Part shown: positions 1 to 5,136 of the stretch, one piece after another | Position numbering within the stretch: position 1 is the first letter of the stretch | Layout: every line of letters begins with the position of its first letter | Source: Acidobacteriota bacterium | GTDB taxonomy: Bacteria > Acidobacteriota > Terriglobia > Bryobacterales > JACQDG01 | DNA: 8,729 nucleotides | NCBI GenBank assembly: GCA_016201185.1 | Contig: JACQDG010000100.1 | Location: 1 to 8,729, forward strand | Direction of reading: 5' to 3' | The notes under the pieces: model-generated | Seen by the model: only the letters and a program-made list of their open reading frames with translations | Told to the model about the DNA's origin: nothing | Databases searched by the model: none | Translations under genes and position numbers: made by a program

Positions 1-1305
1 CAGAATGCCGCCCTTGCCGGCCACGTGCGGGGCGAACGCGGCCTCGCCGGTCTTCACCCAGTAGGTCTTGCCGGGCTCCAGGAACACTACGAAGACATCG
101 TCGCCCTCGGCCAGGCGCACCTGGAATCTGGCGTCGCCGGCCGCAGCGACAACCGCCAGTTGCGGAAACACGATGGGCGATATTTGCTTCTTTGGGTCGA
201 CCAGCGTGCGGTGACCGTCGGCGAACAGTTGCAGCTCGGCGCCGAAGTAGCCGATCCACTCGGCATCGTCGTCCCAACTGCTGCGCGCCAGCAGCCGCCC
301 GCCGATTTCATCATAGAGGTAAAGGGGGACGTTGTAGTAGCTCAGCCCGGGCTGGTAGGGGTTCATCCAGAGGAATTCGTAAGGAGCACCGGAAAGCGTG
401 CCGAGGCGATAGATGTCGTGCGTGATCCAGCCCTGCAGGAACTGCGTCTCGACGGCGTTGGTCTCATAAGCGGAGGTCAGCAGCTCGGCCACCCGCGCCA
501 GCTCGCCCTGGAGTTCGGGATCGGAGCGGGCGGTGAACCGCTCGGAAGGCTGGTGGAAGCGGTGGCCGGCGATCGTGACCGGGGGAGGATAGCATTCGAG
601 CAGCAAGTAATACGGGAGCTGCTTGAAGAAAACCGGGGCCTGGTTCCACAAGTCGAAGTTAAGGTTGTGCTGCGCCGCATGGCACATCTCGAGGAAAGCG
701 ACGCGATCGGCCGGGGCGTCGAGCAGGCCGCCGCCCTCCTGCAGTATAGGCAGGAATTCTTTTTTCCAGCGCTTCTCAAAGGCCGTCGCAAGGGCCGCCT
801 CCGAGCCAGGCCAGTCGTCAGCCAGCGAGATTGCCGCCAGCGCCGCGGCGGAAAAAGACCGGATCCCCGGCCGCGCGGCGCCAGATTCCACGCCGCGCGC
901 CATTCGCTTGGCCAACCTGGCGCGATCTTTCTCGTCAATCAGGGGATAACACCAATCAAAGACGACAGCCAGCAAGCGCAGTTCCCCCCAGCCGGGGGCT
1001 TCCGCACCGCTCGTCCGCTCGAGGGCCCAATTGACGGCCAGCCGCCCGGCATGTTCGTCGCCCGCGACCTGGTATTCCAGGGCCTGCACTAGTGGCTCTT
1101 CCGGAAGCGGACGGCCGCTTTTCAGAAGCAGCTCCAATTGCTGCCAGCGGATGGAATCCCTCTCCCGCTCGCGCCGCAGCAGCCGCAGCCGCCGGGTATC
1201 GAGCCACAGCCGGGGATGCTCGGTGTAGACCCGATAGCTCTGCTCGCACTCCGCCGCGATCGGCAGCAGGCAGGCGAGGATCAGAAGCGCTTTGGGAATG
1301 CCCAT
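1..1305 (-). CDS. Secreted heparinase II/III-like protein, C-terminus beyond window
   Basis: An uninterrupted minus-strand frame of 435 codons runs from an ATG at 1303-1305 to the window edge without a stop, so the C-terminus is missing. Residues 1-19 are a short hydrophobic segment ending near Ala-Ala-Glu-Cys, like an export signal. The cysteine context is not a good lipobox. Residues 30-34 read HPRLW, followed by an Arg/Leu-rich helix and Trp54, the opening seen in many heparinase/alginate-lyase-like alpha-toroid proteins. Residues 351-358 (RSSWDDDA), followed by Trp360, and a later DG..TLVDP stretch (373-381) resemble the start of the beta-sandwich part of heparinase II/III-type proteins. 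The usual HGHxD-like motif is not evident, so lyase activity is uncertain. A polysaccharide-acting role outside the cytoplasm is inferred. It is divergent from the oxidoreductase at 1374. The ribosome site is weak: GGGGAG lies about 17 bases before the ATG. Confidence 0.72.
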   Translation of the reverse strand, partial: MGIPKALLILACLLPIAAECEQSYRVYTEHPRLWLDTRRLRLLRRERERDSIRWQQLELLLKSGRPLPEEPLVQALEYQVAGDEHAGRLAVNWALERTSGAEAPGWGELRLLAVVFDWCYPLIDEKDRARLAKRMARGVESGAARPGIRSFSAAALAAISLADDWPGSEAALATAFEKRWKKEFLPILQEGGGLLDAPADRVAFLEMCHAAQHNLNFDLWNQAPVFFKQLPYYLLLECYPPPVTIAGHRFHQPSERFTARSDPELQGELARVAELLTSAYETNAVETQFLQGWITHDIYRLGTLSGAPYEFLWMNPYQPGLSYYNVPLYLYDEIGGRLLARSSWDDDAEWIGYFGAELQLFADGHRTLVDPKKQISPIVFPQLAVVAAAGDARFQVRLAEGDDVFVVFLEPGKTYWVKTGEAAFAPHVAGKGGIL

Positions 1306-1373
1306 GGGCGGGAGGGTTGCTTTCTCCCCACCATTACCATAGGCTTTGAGGAAAACGCCAACGGAGGCGGACT
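1306..1373. promoter_or_regulatory. Divergent intergenic region between the secreted protein and the oxidoreductase
   Basis: These 68 bases separate two divergently transcribed genes and must hold any local promoters for both. On the plus strand a GGAGG at 1363-1367 lies six bases before the ATG at 1374 and is a convincing ribosome site. A TTGCTT (1317-1322) and a TAGGCT (1340-1345) with a 17-base spacer form only a poor sigma-70 match, three of six bases at each box. I see no convincing promoter for the minus-strand gene and no operator-like palindrome. Confidence 0.4.
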
Positions 1374-2582
1374 ATGCTGACATCCAGCCGGTTCGATCGG
1401 CGCCGGTTCGTGGCGACCACGCTGGCCGCGAGCCAGGCGGTGGTCTATGGTGTAGGATCCAGCCCGAAGATCCGTGTAGGAGTCATCGGCAGCGGCGGTC
1501 GCGGGCGCTACCTGACATCGGTGCTTAAAGAGGATCCCAACGCCGAGGTGCGAGCAGTCTGCGACGTCTACGAGCCGAATCTGCAGAAGGGACTGGCCGT
1601 CGCGGGCGCCGGCGCCAGATCCTACAGCGATCACCTCCGCCTGCTCGAAGACAAAGAAATCAACGCCGTCATCATCGCCACCCCGGACCATTGGCACGCC
1701 CGGATGATCCTCGACGCCGTGGCGGCGGGAAAGGATGTTTACGTCGAAAAGCCCATGTGCCACACCATCGAGGAGGGCTTTCGGGTGATCGAGGCGGTGA
1801 AGAAGTCGGGCCGCATCGTCTCGGTGGGCACGCAGCGGCGCAGCTACGACATCTTCCTGGAAGCCAAAAAGATCGTCGATTCCGGCCGGCTCGGCCAGGT
1901 GCACCTGGTCACGGCCTGGTGGATGAACTATCAGGAGTCTCTTTACCGGCCCGGGCTGGGAGGGAAGCTCGATTGGAATCGCTGGCTGGGGCCGGCCCGC
2001 GCCCGCCCGCTGGATGAGACTCGATTTTTCAACTGGTACTACTTTTGGGATTACTCGGGCGGCCTGATGGTCGGCCAGGCGGCCCACGTCATCGACGCCA
2101 TCCACTGGTTCATGAACGCCATCTATCCCACGGCGGTCACCTGTTGCGGAGCGAAGGTGCACCTGGAAGGCTCCGAGGTGCCGGAAACGACCAGCATGAC
2201 GGTGGAGTACCCGGAAGACTTCCTGGCGGTTTTCTCGGTCGGCTACCGGGCGATGAAGTACGCGCCCTCCAATGACCAGATCAAGCAGTTCCACGGCACG
2301 AAGGCCCGGCTGGACATGCGCCGCGAGTCGTTCCTCCTTTATCCGGGGAGCCGTGAAGAAGAGTTGCGGCCTGAGGTGGAGCGCAGGCAGTTTGGGAGTT
2401 TCGAGCGGGCCACCCGGGCGCATATCGCCAACTTCCTGGAGTGCGTCCGGACACGCCAGGCCCCCAATGCTACTGTCGAGATGGGCCAGCAGACTAACGT
2501 GGTGCTCGCCATGGCCATGGAATCGCTGCGGACCGGCCGCCGGGTGCGGTGGAATGCGGCGGCGCGGAGGACTGAAAGCTAA
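1374..2582 (+). CDS. Gfo/Idh/MocA-family NAD(P)-dependent oxidoreductase with Tat leader
   Basis: This 402-residue protein belongs to the Gfo/Idh/MocA family, whose members oxidise or reduce sugars and sugar derivatives using bound or free NAD(P). The Rossmann dinucleotide loop is GSGGRG at residues 39-44. The family motifs follow: TPDHWHA at 103-109 and EKP (115-117, with the catalytic-type Lys116). The C-terminal substrate domain has a GG near 229-230, His238 and Asp241, matching the usual H-x-x-D pair. Residues 9-13 (RRRFV) followed by a mildly hydrophobic Ala/Thr stretch form a twin-arginine leader, so the protein is probably exported folded with its cofactor. The substrate cannot be read from sequence. 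GGAGG six bases upstream supports the ATG. Its divergent neighbour looks like a secreted polysaccharide-acting protein, so a glycan or sugar role is plausible but inferred. The reverse frame across this gene is a shadow. Confidence 0.95.
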   Translation: MLTSSRFDRRRFVATTLAASQAVVYGVGSSPKIRVGVIGSGGRGRYLTSVLKEDPNAEVRAVCDVYEPNLQKGLAVAGAGARSYSDHLRLLEDKEINAVIIATPDHWHARMILDAVAAGKDVYVEKPMCHTIEEGFRVIEAVKKSGRIVSVGTQRRSYDIFLEAKKIVDSGRLGQVHLVTAWWMNYQESLYRPGLGGKLDWNRWLGPARARPLDETRFFNWYYFWDYSGGLMVGQAAHVIDAIHWFMNAIYPTAVTCCGAKVHLEGSEVPETTSMTVEYPEDFLAVFSVGYRAMKYAPSNDQIKQFHGTKARLDMRRESFLLYPGSREEELRPEVERRQFGSFERATRAHIANFLECVRTRQAPNATVEMGQQTNVVLAMAMESLRTGRRVRWNAAARRTES

Positions 2583-2586
2583 CCAA

Positions 2587-2604
2587 TGAGGCCACCCCGC
2601 CTCA
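2587..2604 (+). repeat. Stem-loop just after the oxidoreductase stop
   Basis: TGAGGC (2587-2592) and GCCTCA (2599-2604) are perfect 6-base inverted arms around a six-base loop, starting five bases after the TAA. There is no T-run after it, so it is better described as a possible 3'-end stabilising hairpin or weak terminator than as a standard intrinsic terminator. Confidence 0.45.
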
Positions 2605-2645
2605 CCGCTGTGTCCAAGTGACTCATCCCCCACACCACTGACTGA

Positions 2646-2719
2646 AATTCGTCTTTCTTTTTCAATAAGTTACAGGTTGAATAGCTTGGGTACAAAGATG
2701 CAACATGAAAGGACGAATT
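2646..2719. repeat. 12-base inverted repeat with one bulge
   Basis: The left arm AATTCGTCTTTC (2646-2657) pairs with the right arm GAAA-G-GACGAATT (2707-2719), leaving G2711 bulged and about 49 bases between the arms. The arms lie in the AT-rich stretch downstream of the oxidoreductase. It could be part of a folded RNA, a protein-binding site, or the remnant of a small palindromic element. Nothing in the sequence decides among these. Confidence 0.45.
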
Positions 2720-2743
2720 GGTGCTAGACAACACCTCTTCAAA

Positions 2744-2768
2744 CCTGCCCTCTGCTGTATCCGGCAGG
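2744..2768. repeat. CCTGCC/GGCAGG stem-loop, possible minus-strand terminator
   Basis: CCTGCC (2744-2749) and GGCAGG (2763-2768) form a perfect 6-base stem with a 13-base loop. Read on the minus strand it is followed by TTTG, so it could weakly terminate transcripts from the small minus-strand gene upstream (3208 to 2891). A second small hairpin, GGTG (2720-2723) with CACC (2732-2735), is adjacent. The missing long U-tract keeps the terminator reading tentative. Confidence 0.35.
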
Positions 2769-2890
2769 GTGCGGGGCATTAGGTTAGAGGACAACGTGCT
2801 TGCGGGAGCCGGTGTTTCGTGCATTACAACCTGATGCTTCGTGCTGCTGGGTACAACAGAGGGTTTTTTAGTCTGATCCCCTCCCCGGAT

Positions 2891-3208
2891 TCAGACACCG
2901 GAATCTTCCCGGCGTTCCTGGTGAGGCTTTGGACGCGGACTTCGCCAGGGGCGGTGCAGCGGGTGCTGTGCGGTTCGGGAAAGACTGGCATCGGATCCGT
3001 CGAGTCCATGCGGGCTCTGGTTATACCATCGCTTCAGGTGGCCGGCGCAGATCTTGCCCTTTTCGCCAGGCTGGTTGCAGGCCCTCTGGCGGGGGACACG
3101 GCGCTTAACGAGCGTCCCGTCAGACAGCGTATCTACAAGATTCTTAATGGGTTGTTTGCTTTCAGCGGGTTGGCCCTGGGGGGCCGCTGCTTCGGCTTCC
3201 ACCGCCAT
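2891..3208 (-). CDS. Small Cys/His-containing protein of unknown function
   Basis: A 105-codon minus-strand frame starts at ATG 3206-3208. GAGGAG at 3216-3221 lies seven bases upstream, and a strong sigma-70 promoter stands about 35 bases before that, so expression is well supported. I do not recognise the family. The first 65 residues look like real protein: a charged/Ala-rich tail, then a compact segment with Cys44, Cys54 and His57 (CAGH), and then LKRWY. The C-x9-C-x2-H spacing suggests metal binding, but a fourth ligand is not obvious. After about residue 68 the composition becomes Arg/Pro/His-rich and third-position GC drops, while another frame (start 3009, end 2824) becomes GC3-rich. 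A frameshift or an earlier true end is therefore possible. The opposite strand is also open here but crosses both promoters. Confidence 0.58.
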   Translation of the reverse strand: MAVEAEAAAPQGQPAESKQPIKNLVDTLSDGTLVKRRVPRQRACNQPGEKGKICAGHLKRWYNQSPHGLDGSDASLSRTAQHPLHRPWRSPRPKPHQERREDSGV

Positions 3209-3213
3209 TTCGG

Positions 3214-3221
3214 CTCTCCTC
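3214..3221 (-). promoter_or_regulatory. Ribosome binding site deciding the small-gene start
   Basis: On the minus strand GAGGAGAG ends just before a short spacer to the ATG at 3208. It is the best Shine-Dalgarno match in the 2.6-3.6 kb region and is the main reason for choosing this strand and start. Confidence 0.65.
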
Positions 3222-3241
3222 GAGGGGGTTCTAAGCCGGCC

Positions 3242-3269
3242 AGTATACCACCGGCCGGACTAGCGGCAA
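3242..3269 (-). promoter_or_regulatory. Sigma-70 promoter for the small minus-strand gene
   Basis: On the minus strand TTGCCG (3264-3269) is followed after 16 bases by TATACT (3242-3247), four and five matches to the -35 and -10 consensus. Transcription would start near 3235, giving a short leader of about 27 bases to the ATG at 3208. Confidence 0.65.
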
Positions 3270-3305
3270 GGCCTGCTGGGGTTGAAAATTTTCTTCCTGG
3301 GCCGG

Positions 3306-3334
3306 TTGCATTTTGGCCCCGATCCGCGTACAAT
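3306..3334 (+). promoter_or_regulatory. Sigma-70 promoter upstream of the DksA-like gene or an RNA
   Basis: TTGCAT (3306-3311) and TACAAT (3329-3334) are separated by exactly 17 bases. The -10 box matches five of six consensus bases and the -35 box three of six. It stands back to back with the minus-strand promoter at 3242-3269, the two -35 boxes being 36 bases apart. The predicted start near 3341 is about 300 bases before the next plus-strand gene. Confidence 0.6.
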
Positions 3335-3340
3335 GCGGCA

Positions 3341-3643
3341 ATCATCGGCTGGGGCTCTGGCCGGCCGAGGGTGGCCTGCACAGTTTTCTGCAACCGCGAG
3401 AGAACTTCCCGCGTCAGATGGGTTGGTCCAAACAGGACGAAAGCCCGGTTAGCGACTTGGTTTCATAACTTATTTTCTTAGCCAGTGGTCGTTGCCGGTA
3501 GTGAGAGCCGGTGGGACCACCGGGAGGCAAAAATCCAGGAGTCGAAAACTGGAAGACGGAGTCTAATACGAGGGAACGCGAAGGACGATAAGAACGTAGT
3601 TTAGACGGGGCGGCGTGGGGCCGAACCGGGACGGGAGGCAGTT
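3341..3643 (+). promoter_or_regulatory. Long 5' leader or unassigned non-coding RNA
   Basis: No gene is recognisable between the predicted transcription start and the DksA-like ATG. Local pairings visible by eye are TGCA (3377-3380) with TGCA (3389-3392), GTCC-AAACA-GGAC (3426-3438), and a two-step hairpin. In the last, GTGGTC (3485-3490) pairs with GACCAC (3515-3520), and inside it CCGG (3495-3498) pairs with CCGG (3508-3511). The last 100 bases are purine-rich. I could not match the segment to RNase P, tmRNA, SRP RNA, 6S RNA or a common riboswitch. It may be an untranslated leader that controls the downstream gene, or a separate small RNA. Confidence 0.35.
3633..3638 (+). promoter_or_regulatory. 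Ribosome binding site of the DksA-like gene
   Basis: GGGAGG lies five bases before the ATG at 3644 and fixes this start. Confidence 0.75.
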
Positions 3644-4021
3644 ATGGCGAAGACGATCAGCAAGCACCTGACGAAGGCTCAGGTTAACCACTACAAACGG
3701 ATGCTGGAGGAGAAAGCCGTCGAGCTTCGCAAGAACATGTTAGCGCCGGCCGCGGCCAGTATTGTGGCCCGCCGGGAGGAGCCGGTAGACGTGGCGGATC
3801 TTTCCACCCAGAGCCACGAGGAGTGGATCTTTCTGAATCGCAACAGCCTGGACATGAGCCTGTTGCGGCAAATCAAGGACGCCCTGCTGCGCATTGAAGA
3901 ACAGAGCTATGGCATCTGCCAGAGCTGCGAGACGCCCATCTCCATCAAGCGTCTGGAAGCTGTGCCGTGGGCAACTTACTGCATCAGCTGCCAGGAGCGC
4001 CAGGGTTCCTGGCACAACTGA
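3644..4021 (+). CDS. TraR/DksA-type C4 zinc-finger protein
   Basis: This 125-residue protein has the layout of the TraR/DksA family, small proteins that enter the RNA polymerase secondary channel and alter initiation, often with ppGpp. Residues 9-45 and about 65-86 are charged helical stretches expected to form the coiled-coil hairpin. Cys92, Cys95, Cys113 and Cys116 (CQSC and CISC) form the zinc site, with PI-x-x-x-RLEA-x-P between them as in the family. The hairpin tip reads D49-V-A-D52-L-S54, close to the DxxDxA tip of true DksA but with Ser for the final Ala. Length is shorter than E. coli DksA (151 residues) and nearer to the short DksA-like group. GGGAGG upstream supports the ATG. A long leader precedes it and a GC-rich hairpin follows. 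The exact regulon and the ppGpp dependence cannot be read from this. Confidence 0.9.
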   Translation: MAKTISKHLTKAQVNHYKRMLEEKAVELRKNMLAPAAASIVARREEPVDVADLSTQSHEEWIFLNRNSLDMSLLRQIKDALLRIEEQSYGICQSCETPISIKRLEAVPWATYCISCQERQGSWHN

Positions 4022-4033
4022 TTCTGTCGGGAG

Positions 4034-4058
4034 GGCGGGCGTGTAGCTGACGCCCGCC
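4034..4058 (+). terminator. GC-rich hairpin terminating the DksA-like gene
   Basis: GGCGGGCG (4034-4041) and CGCCCGCC (4051-4058) form a perfect 8-base stem with a nine-base loop, beginning 12 bases after the TGA. TTTCCT follows, so the U-tract is short. The G/A bases before the left arm can extend pairing into the T's. Confidence 0.7.
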
Positions 4059-4094
4059 TTTCCTGAACCTGCTGCATTTCTCCCGCAAGAGCCT

Positions 4095-4376
4095 ATGATG
4101 CTTTTGGAGCTGCGCCGGTACGCGATCCGGAGCCGGACGCGCATCCGGTTTACTCTGCCGCAGGCCGGGGCATGCATGGTTGATGAACACGGCGTGCTGA
4201 AGCTGCCTGCTTTGCGCTCGGTTCCCGAGTTCCGGCTGGACTCTTCCCTCGACGAGGCCGACCAATTCGTTCTGGAACCAGTCGAGGATTCCTCCCGGCC
4301 GAGGAAGATCTCCCGCCAGGAATTGCTGGCCCTGTTAGGAACAACGCCCAAGGCGGAGCACGGCAGCGAGGAATAG
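4095..4376 (+). CDS. Conserved-looking 93-residue protein of unknown function
   Basis: I cannot assign a function. The protein starts with an Arg-rich helix (LRRYAIRSRTRIRF, residues 5-18), then a beta-like segment with CMVDEHGVLKLPAL (27-40) and an acidic region around a predicted helix. It ends with SRQELLALLG (73-82). It has no signal peptide, no transmembrane segment and a single cysteine. The pattern of Arg-rich helix, short sheet and acidic tail looks like a genuine small globular protein, and codon use is GC3-rich as in its neighbours. Two consecutive ATGs (4095 and 4098) are possible starts, and neither has a strong Shine-Dalgarno. It follows the DksA-like gene after a terminator, so it may have its own promoter or depend on read-through. 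It converges with hisA. Confidence 0.72.
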   Translation: MMLLELRRYAIRSRTRIRFTLPQAGACMVDEHGVLKLPALRSVPEFRLDSSLDEADQFVLEPVEDSSRPRKISRQELLALLGTTPKAEHGSEE

Positions 4377-4396
4377 GAACAGATACTGTCACCCAT

Positions 4397-4430
4397 CCTG
4401 TTTTCAGCAGGAGATTGAGAGCCAGCTGGC
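4397..4430. repeat. Palindromes in the gap between the 93-residue gene and hisA
   Basis: Two small palindromes fill the 55-base convergent gap. TCCTG and CAGGA (4397-4413) flank a seven-base loop, and GCCAGCTGGC (4421-4430) is a perfect 10-base palindrome two bases downstream of the hisA stop. Neither has a T-run in either direction. They may act as weak bidirectional ends, but this is not certain. Confidence 0.3.
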
Positions 4431-4431
4431 C

Positions 4432-5136
4432 TCATATTGAGCGATTCATCTTAGCTAGCTCCGCGAGTGACAACCGGCCCGTATAGACCGCCATGCCGAG
4501 GGCGGCGTGGACCCCGATTTCCGCCAGCGCCTGAATTTCCTCCAGCGTGGTGATGCCGCCGGCGGCGGTGATTTCGTGCTTTGTCCCAGCACGCAGGCGG
4601 CGGAACCAGTCGAGGTCGGTCCCTGCGAGCATTCCCTCTTTATCTATGTCAGTGCAGAGGAAGCCCGAGCAGTAAGGCTCGAGTTGCGCGAGCACTTCCT
4701 CGGCGGAAAACGGCGTGGCTTCGCGCCAGCCCTTCACCACAACTTTCCCTTTCATAGAGTCCAGCGCGAGGATGATGCACTCGCGACCGACGGTAGCGTC
4801 GAGAGCTTCCAGCAACGGCCGGTTCACGCCCTCGGCGGTGAAGGCGGCGGTGCCGACGATGACGCGGTAGGCGCCGGCTTCGATCAGGGCCCGGGCGCGC
4901 TCGGGGGTGCGGACGCCGCCGCCCACCCGGGCTACCGCGCACGCGGCCAACTCGCGCACGATGGAGTCATTGGACCCCTGCCCCAGAGCTGCATCTAAGT
5001 CGATCACTTGGATCTGGGGGAAGGCGGCAAATTTCTCGAGCATCCGGAGCGGCGGCTCGGCTTCCAGGGCCTTTTCCCGCCCCTGGCGAAGCTGCACCAC
5101 TTTTCCGCCCATCAGATCGATGCAGGGGATGATCAC
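4432..5136 (-). CDS. hisA: HisA, ProFAR isomerase
   Basis: HisA isomerises ProFAR to PRFAR, the substrate of the HisH/HisF synthase, in the cytoplasm. The 234-residue protein is a full-length TIM barrel of the HisA/HisF family. It opens with IIPCIDL, where Asp7 is one catalytic acid. Asp126 in LALDSMKGKVVVKGW is the second, with Thr162 in the CTDIDKEG loop. Phosphate-binding glycine turns are VGGGVR (71-76) and AAGGIT (191-196). The chosen start is GTG at 5134-5136, which overlaps the hisF stop as GTGA (four bases). An AAGG eight bases upstream can serve as ribosome site. It is the last gene of the operon visible here. The loop is IDKEGMLAG rather than the common RDGTLxG, still within the expected HisA pattern. 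PriA (dual HisA/TrpF) is an alternative only by family relationship. Confidence 0.96.
   Translation of the reverse strand: MIIPCIDLMGGKVVQLRQGREKALEAEPPLRMLEKFAAFPQIQVIDLDAALGQGSNDSIVRELAACAVARVGGGVRTPERARALIEAGAYRVIVGTAAFTAEGVNRPLLEALDATVGRECIILALDSMKGKVVVKGWREATPFSAEEVLAQLEPYCSGFLCTDIDKEGMLAGTDLDWFRRLRAGTKHEITAAGGITTLEEIQALAEIGVHAALGMAVYTGRLSLAELAKMNRSI

Larger units (their letters stand above)
2583..2890. other. Non-coding region with several inverted repeats
   Basis: I see no convincing gene in these 308 bases. Composition is more AT-rich than the flanks, especially 2640-2745, which contains a pyrimidine run and an ATAAG/GAATAG stretch. Several inverted repeats sit here (listed separately). 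The 9-mer TGGGTACAA occurs twice, at 2687-2695 and 2848-2856. A T6 run at 2865-2870 follows only a weak hairpin and is not a persuasive terminator. Short frames on both strands lack ribosome sites and recognisable protein features. Confidence 0.5.

Noticed and set aside
25..1092. Long plus-strand open frame over the left edge
   Set aside because: It lies antisense to the 435-codon secreted protein, has no ribosome site and no recognisable domains; the minus-strand protein has an export signal and family-like motifs.
1281..2633. 450-codon minus-strand open frame
   Set aside because: It is the reverse shadow of the unmistakable Gfo/Idh/MocA gene and has an Arg/His/Pro-rich composition.
2686..2702. 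Possible sigma-54 (-24/-12) promoter
   Set aside because: It has the GG-N10-GC spacing, but the rest of the consensus is poorly matched and no gene follows at a sensible distance.
2579..2824. 81-codon minus-strand open frame downstream of the oxidoreductase
   Set aside because: No ribosome site, atypical composition and no recognisable motif; it covers the inverted-repeat cluster.
2819..3481. 220-codon plus-strand open frame
   Set aside because: It begins at a GTG with a poor ribosome site, shows no domain, and runs across both promoters and antisense to the small gene. It is the main competitor to the 2891-3208 call, so it is rejected with only moderate certainty.
3341..3643. Known structured RNA (RNase P, tmRNA, SRP, 6S, c-di-GMP riboswitch)
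   Set aside because: A CGAAAG near a GGAC hairpin loosely recalls the c-di-GMP-I class, but the conserved flanking segments of that class and of the other RNAs are absent.
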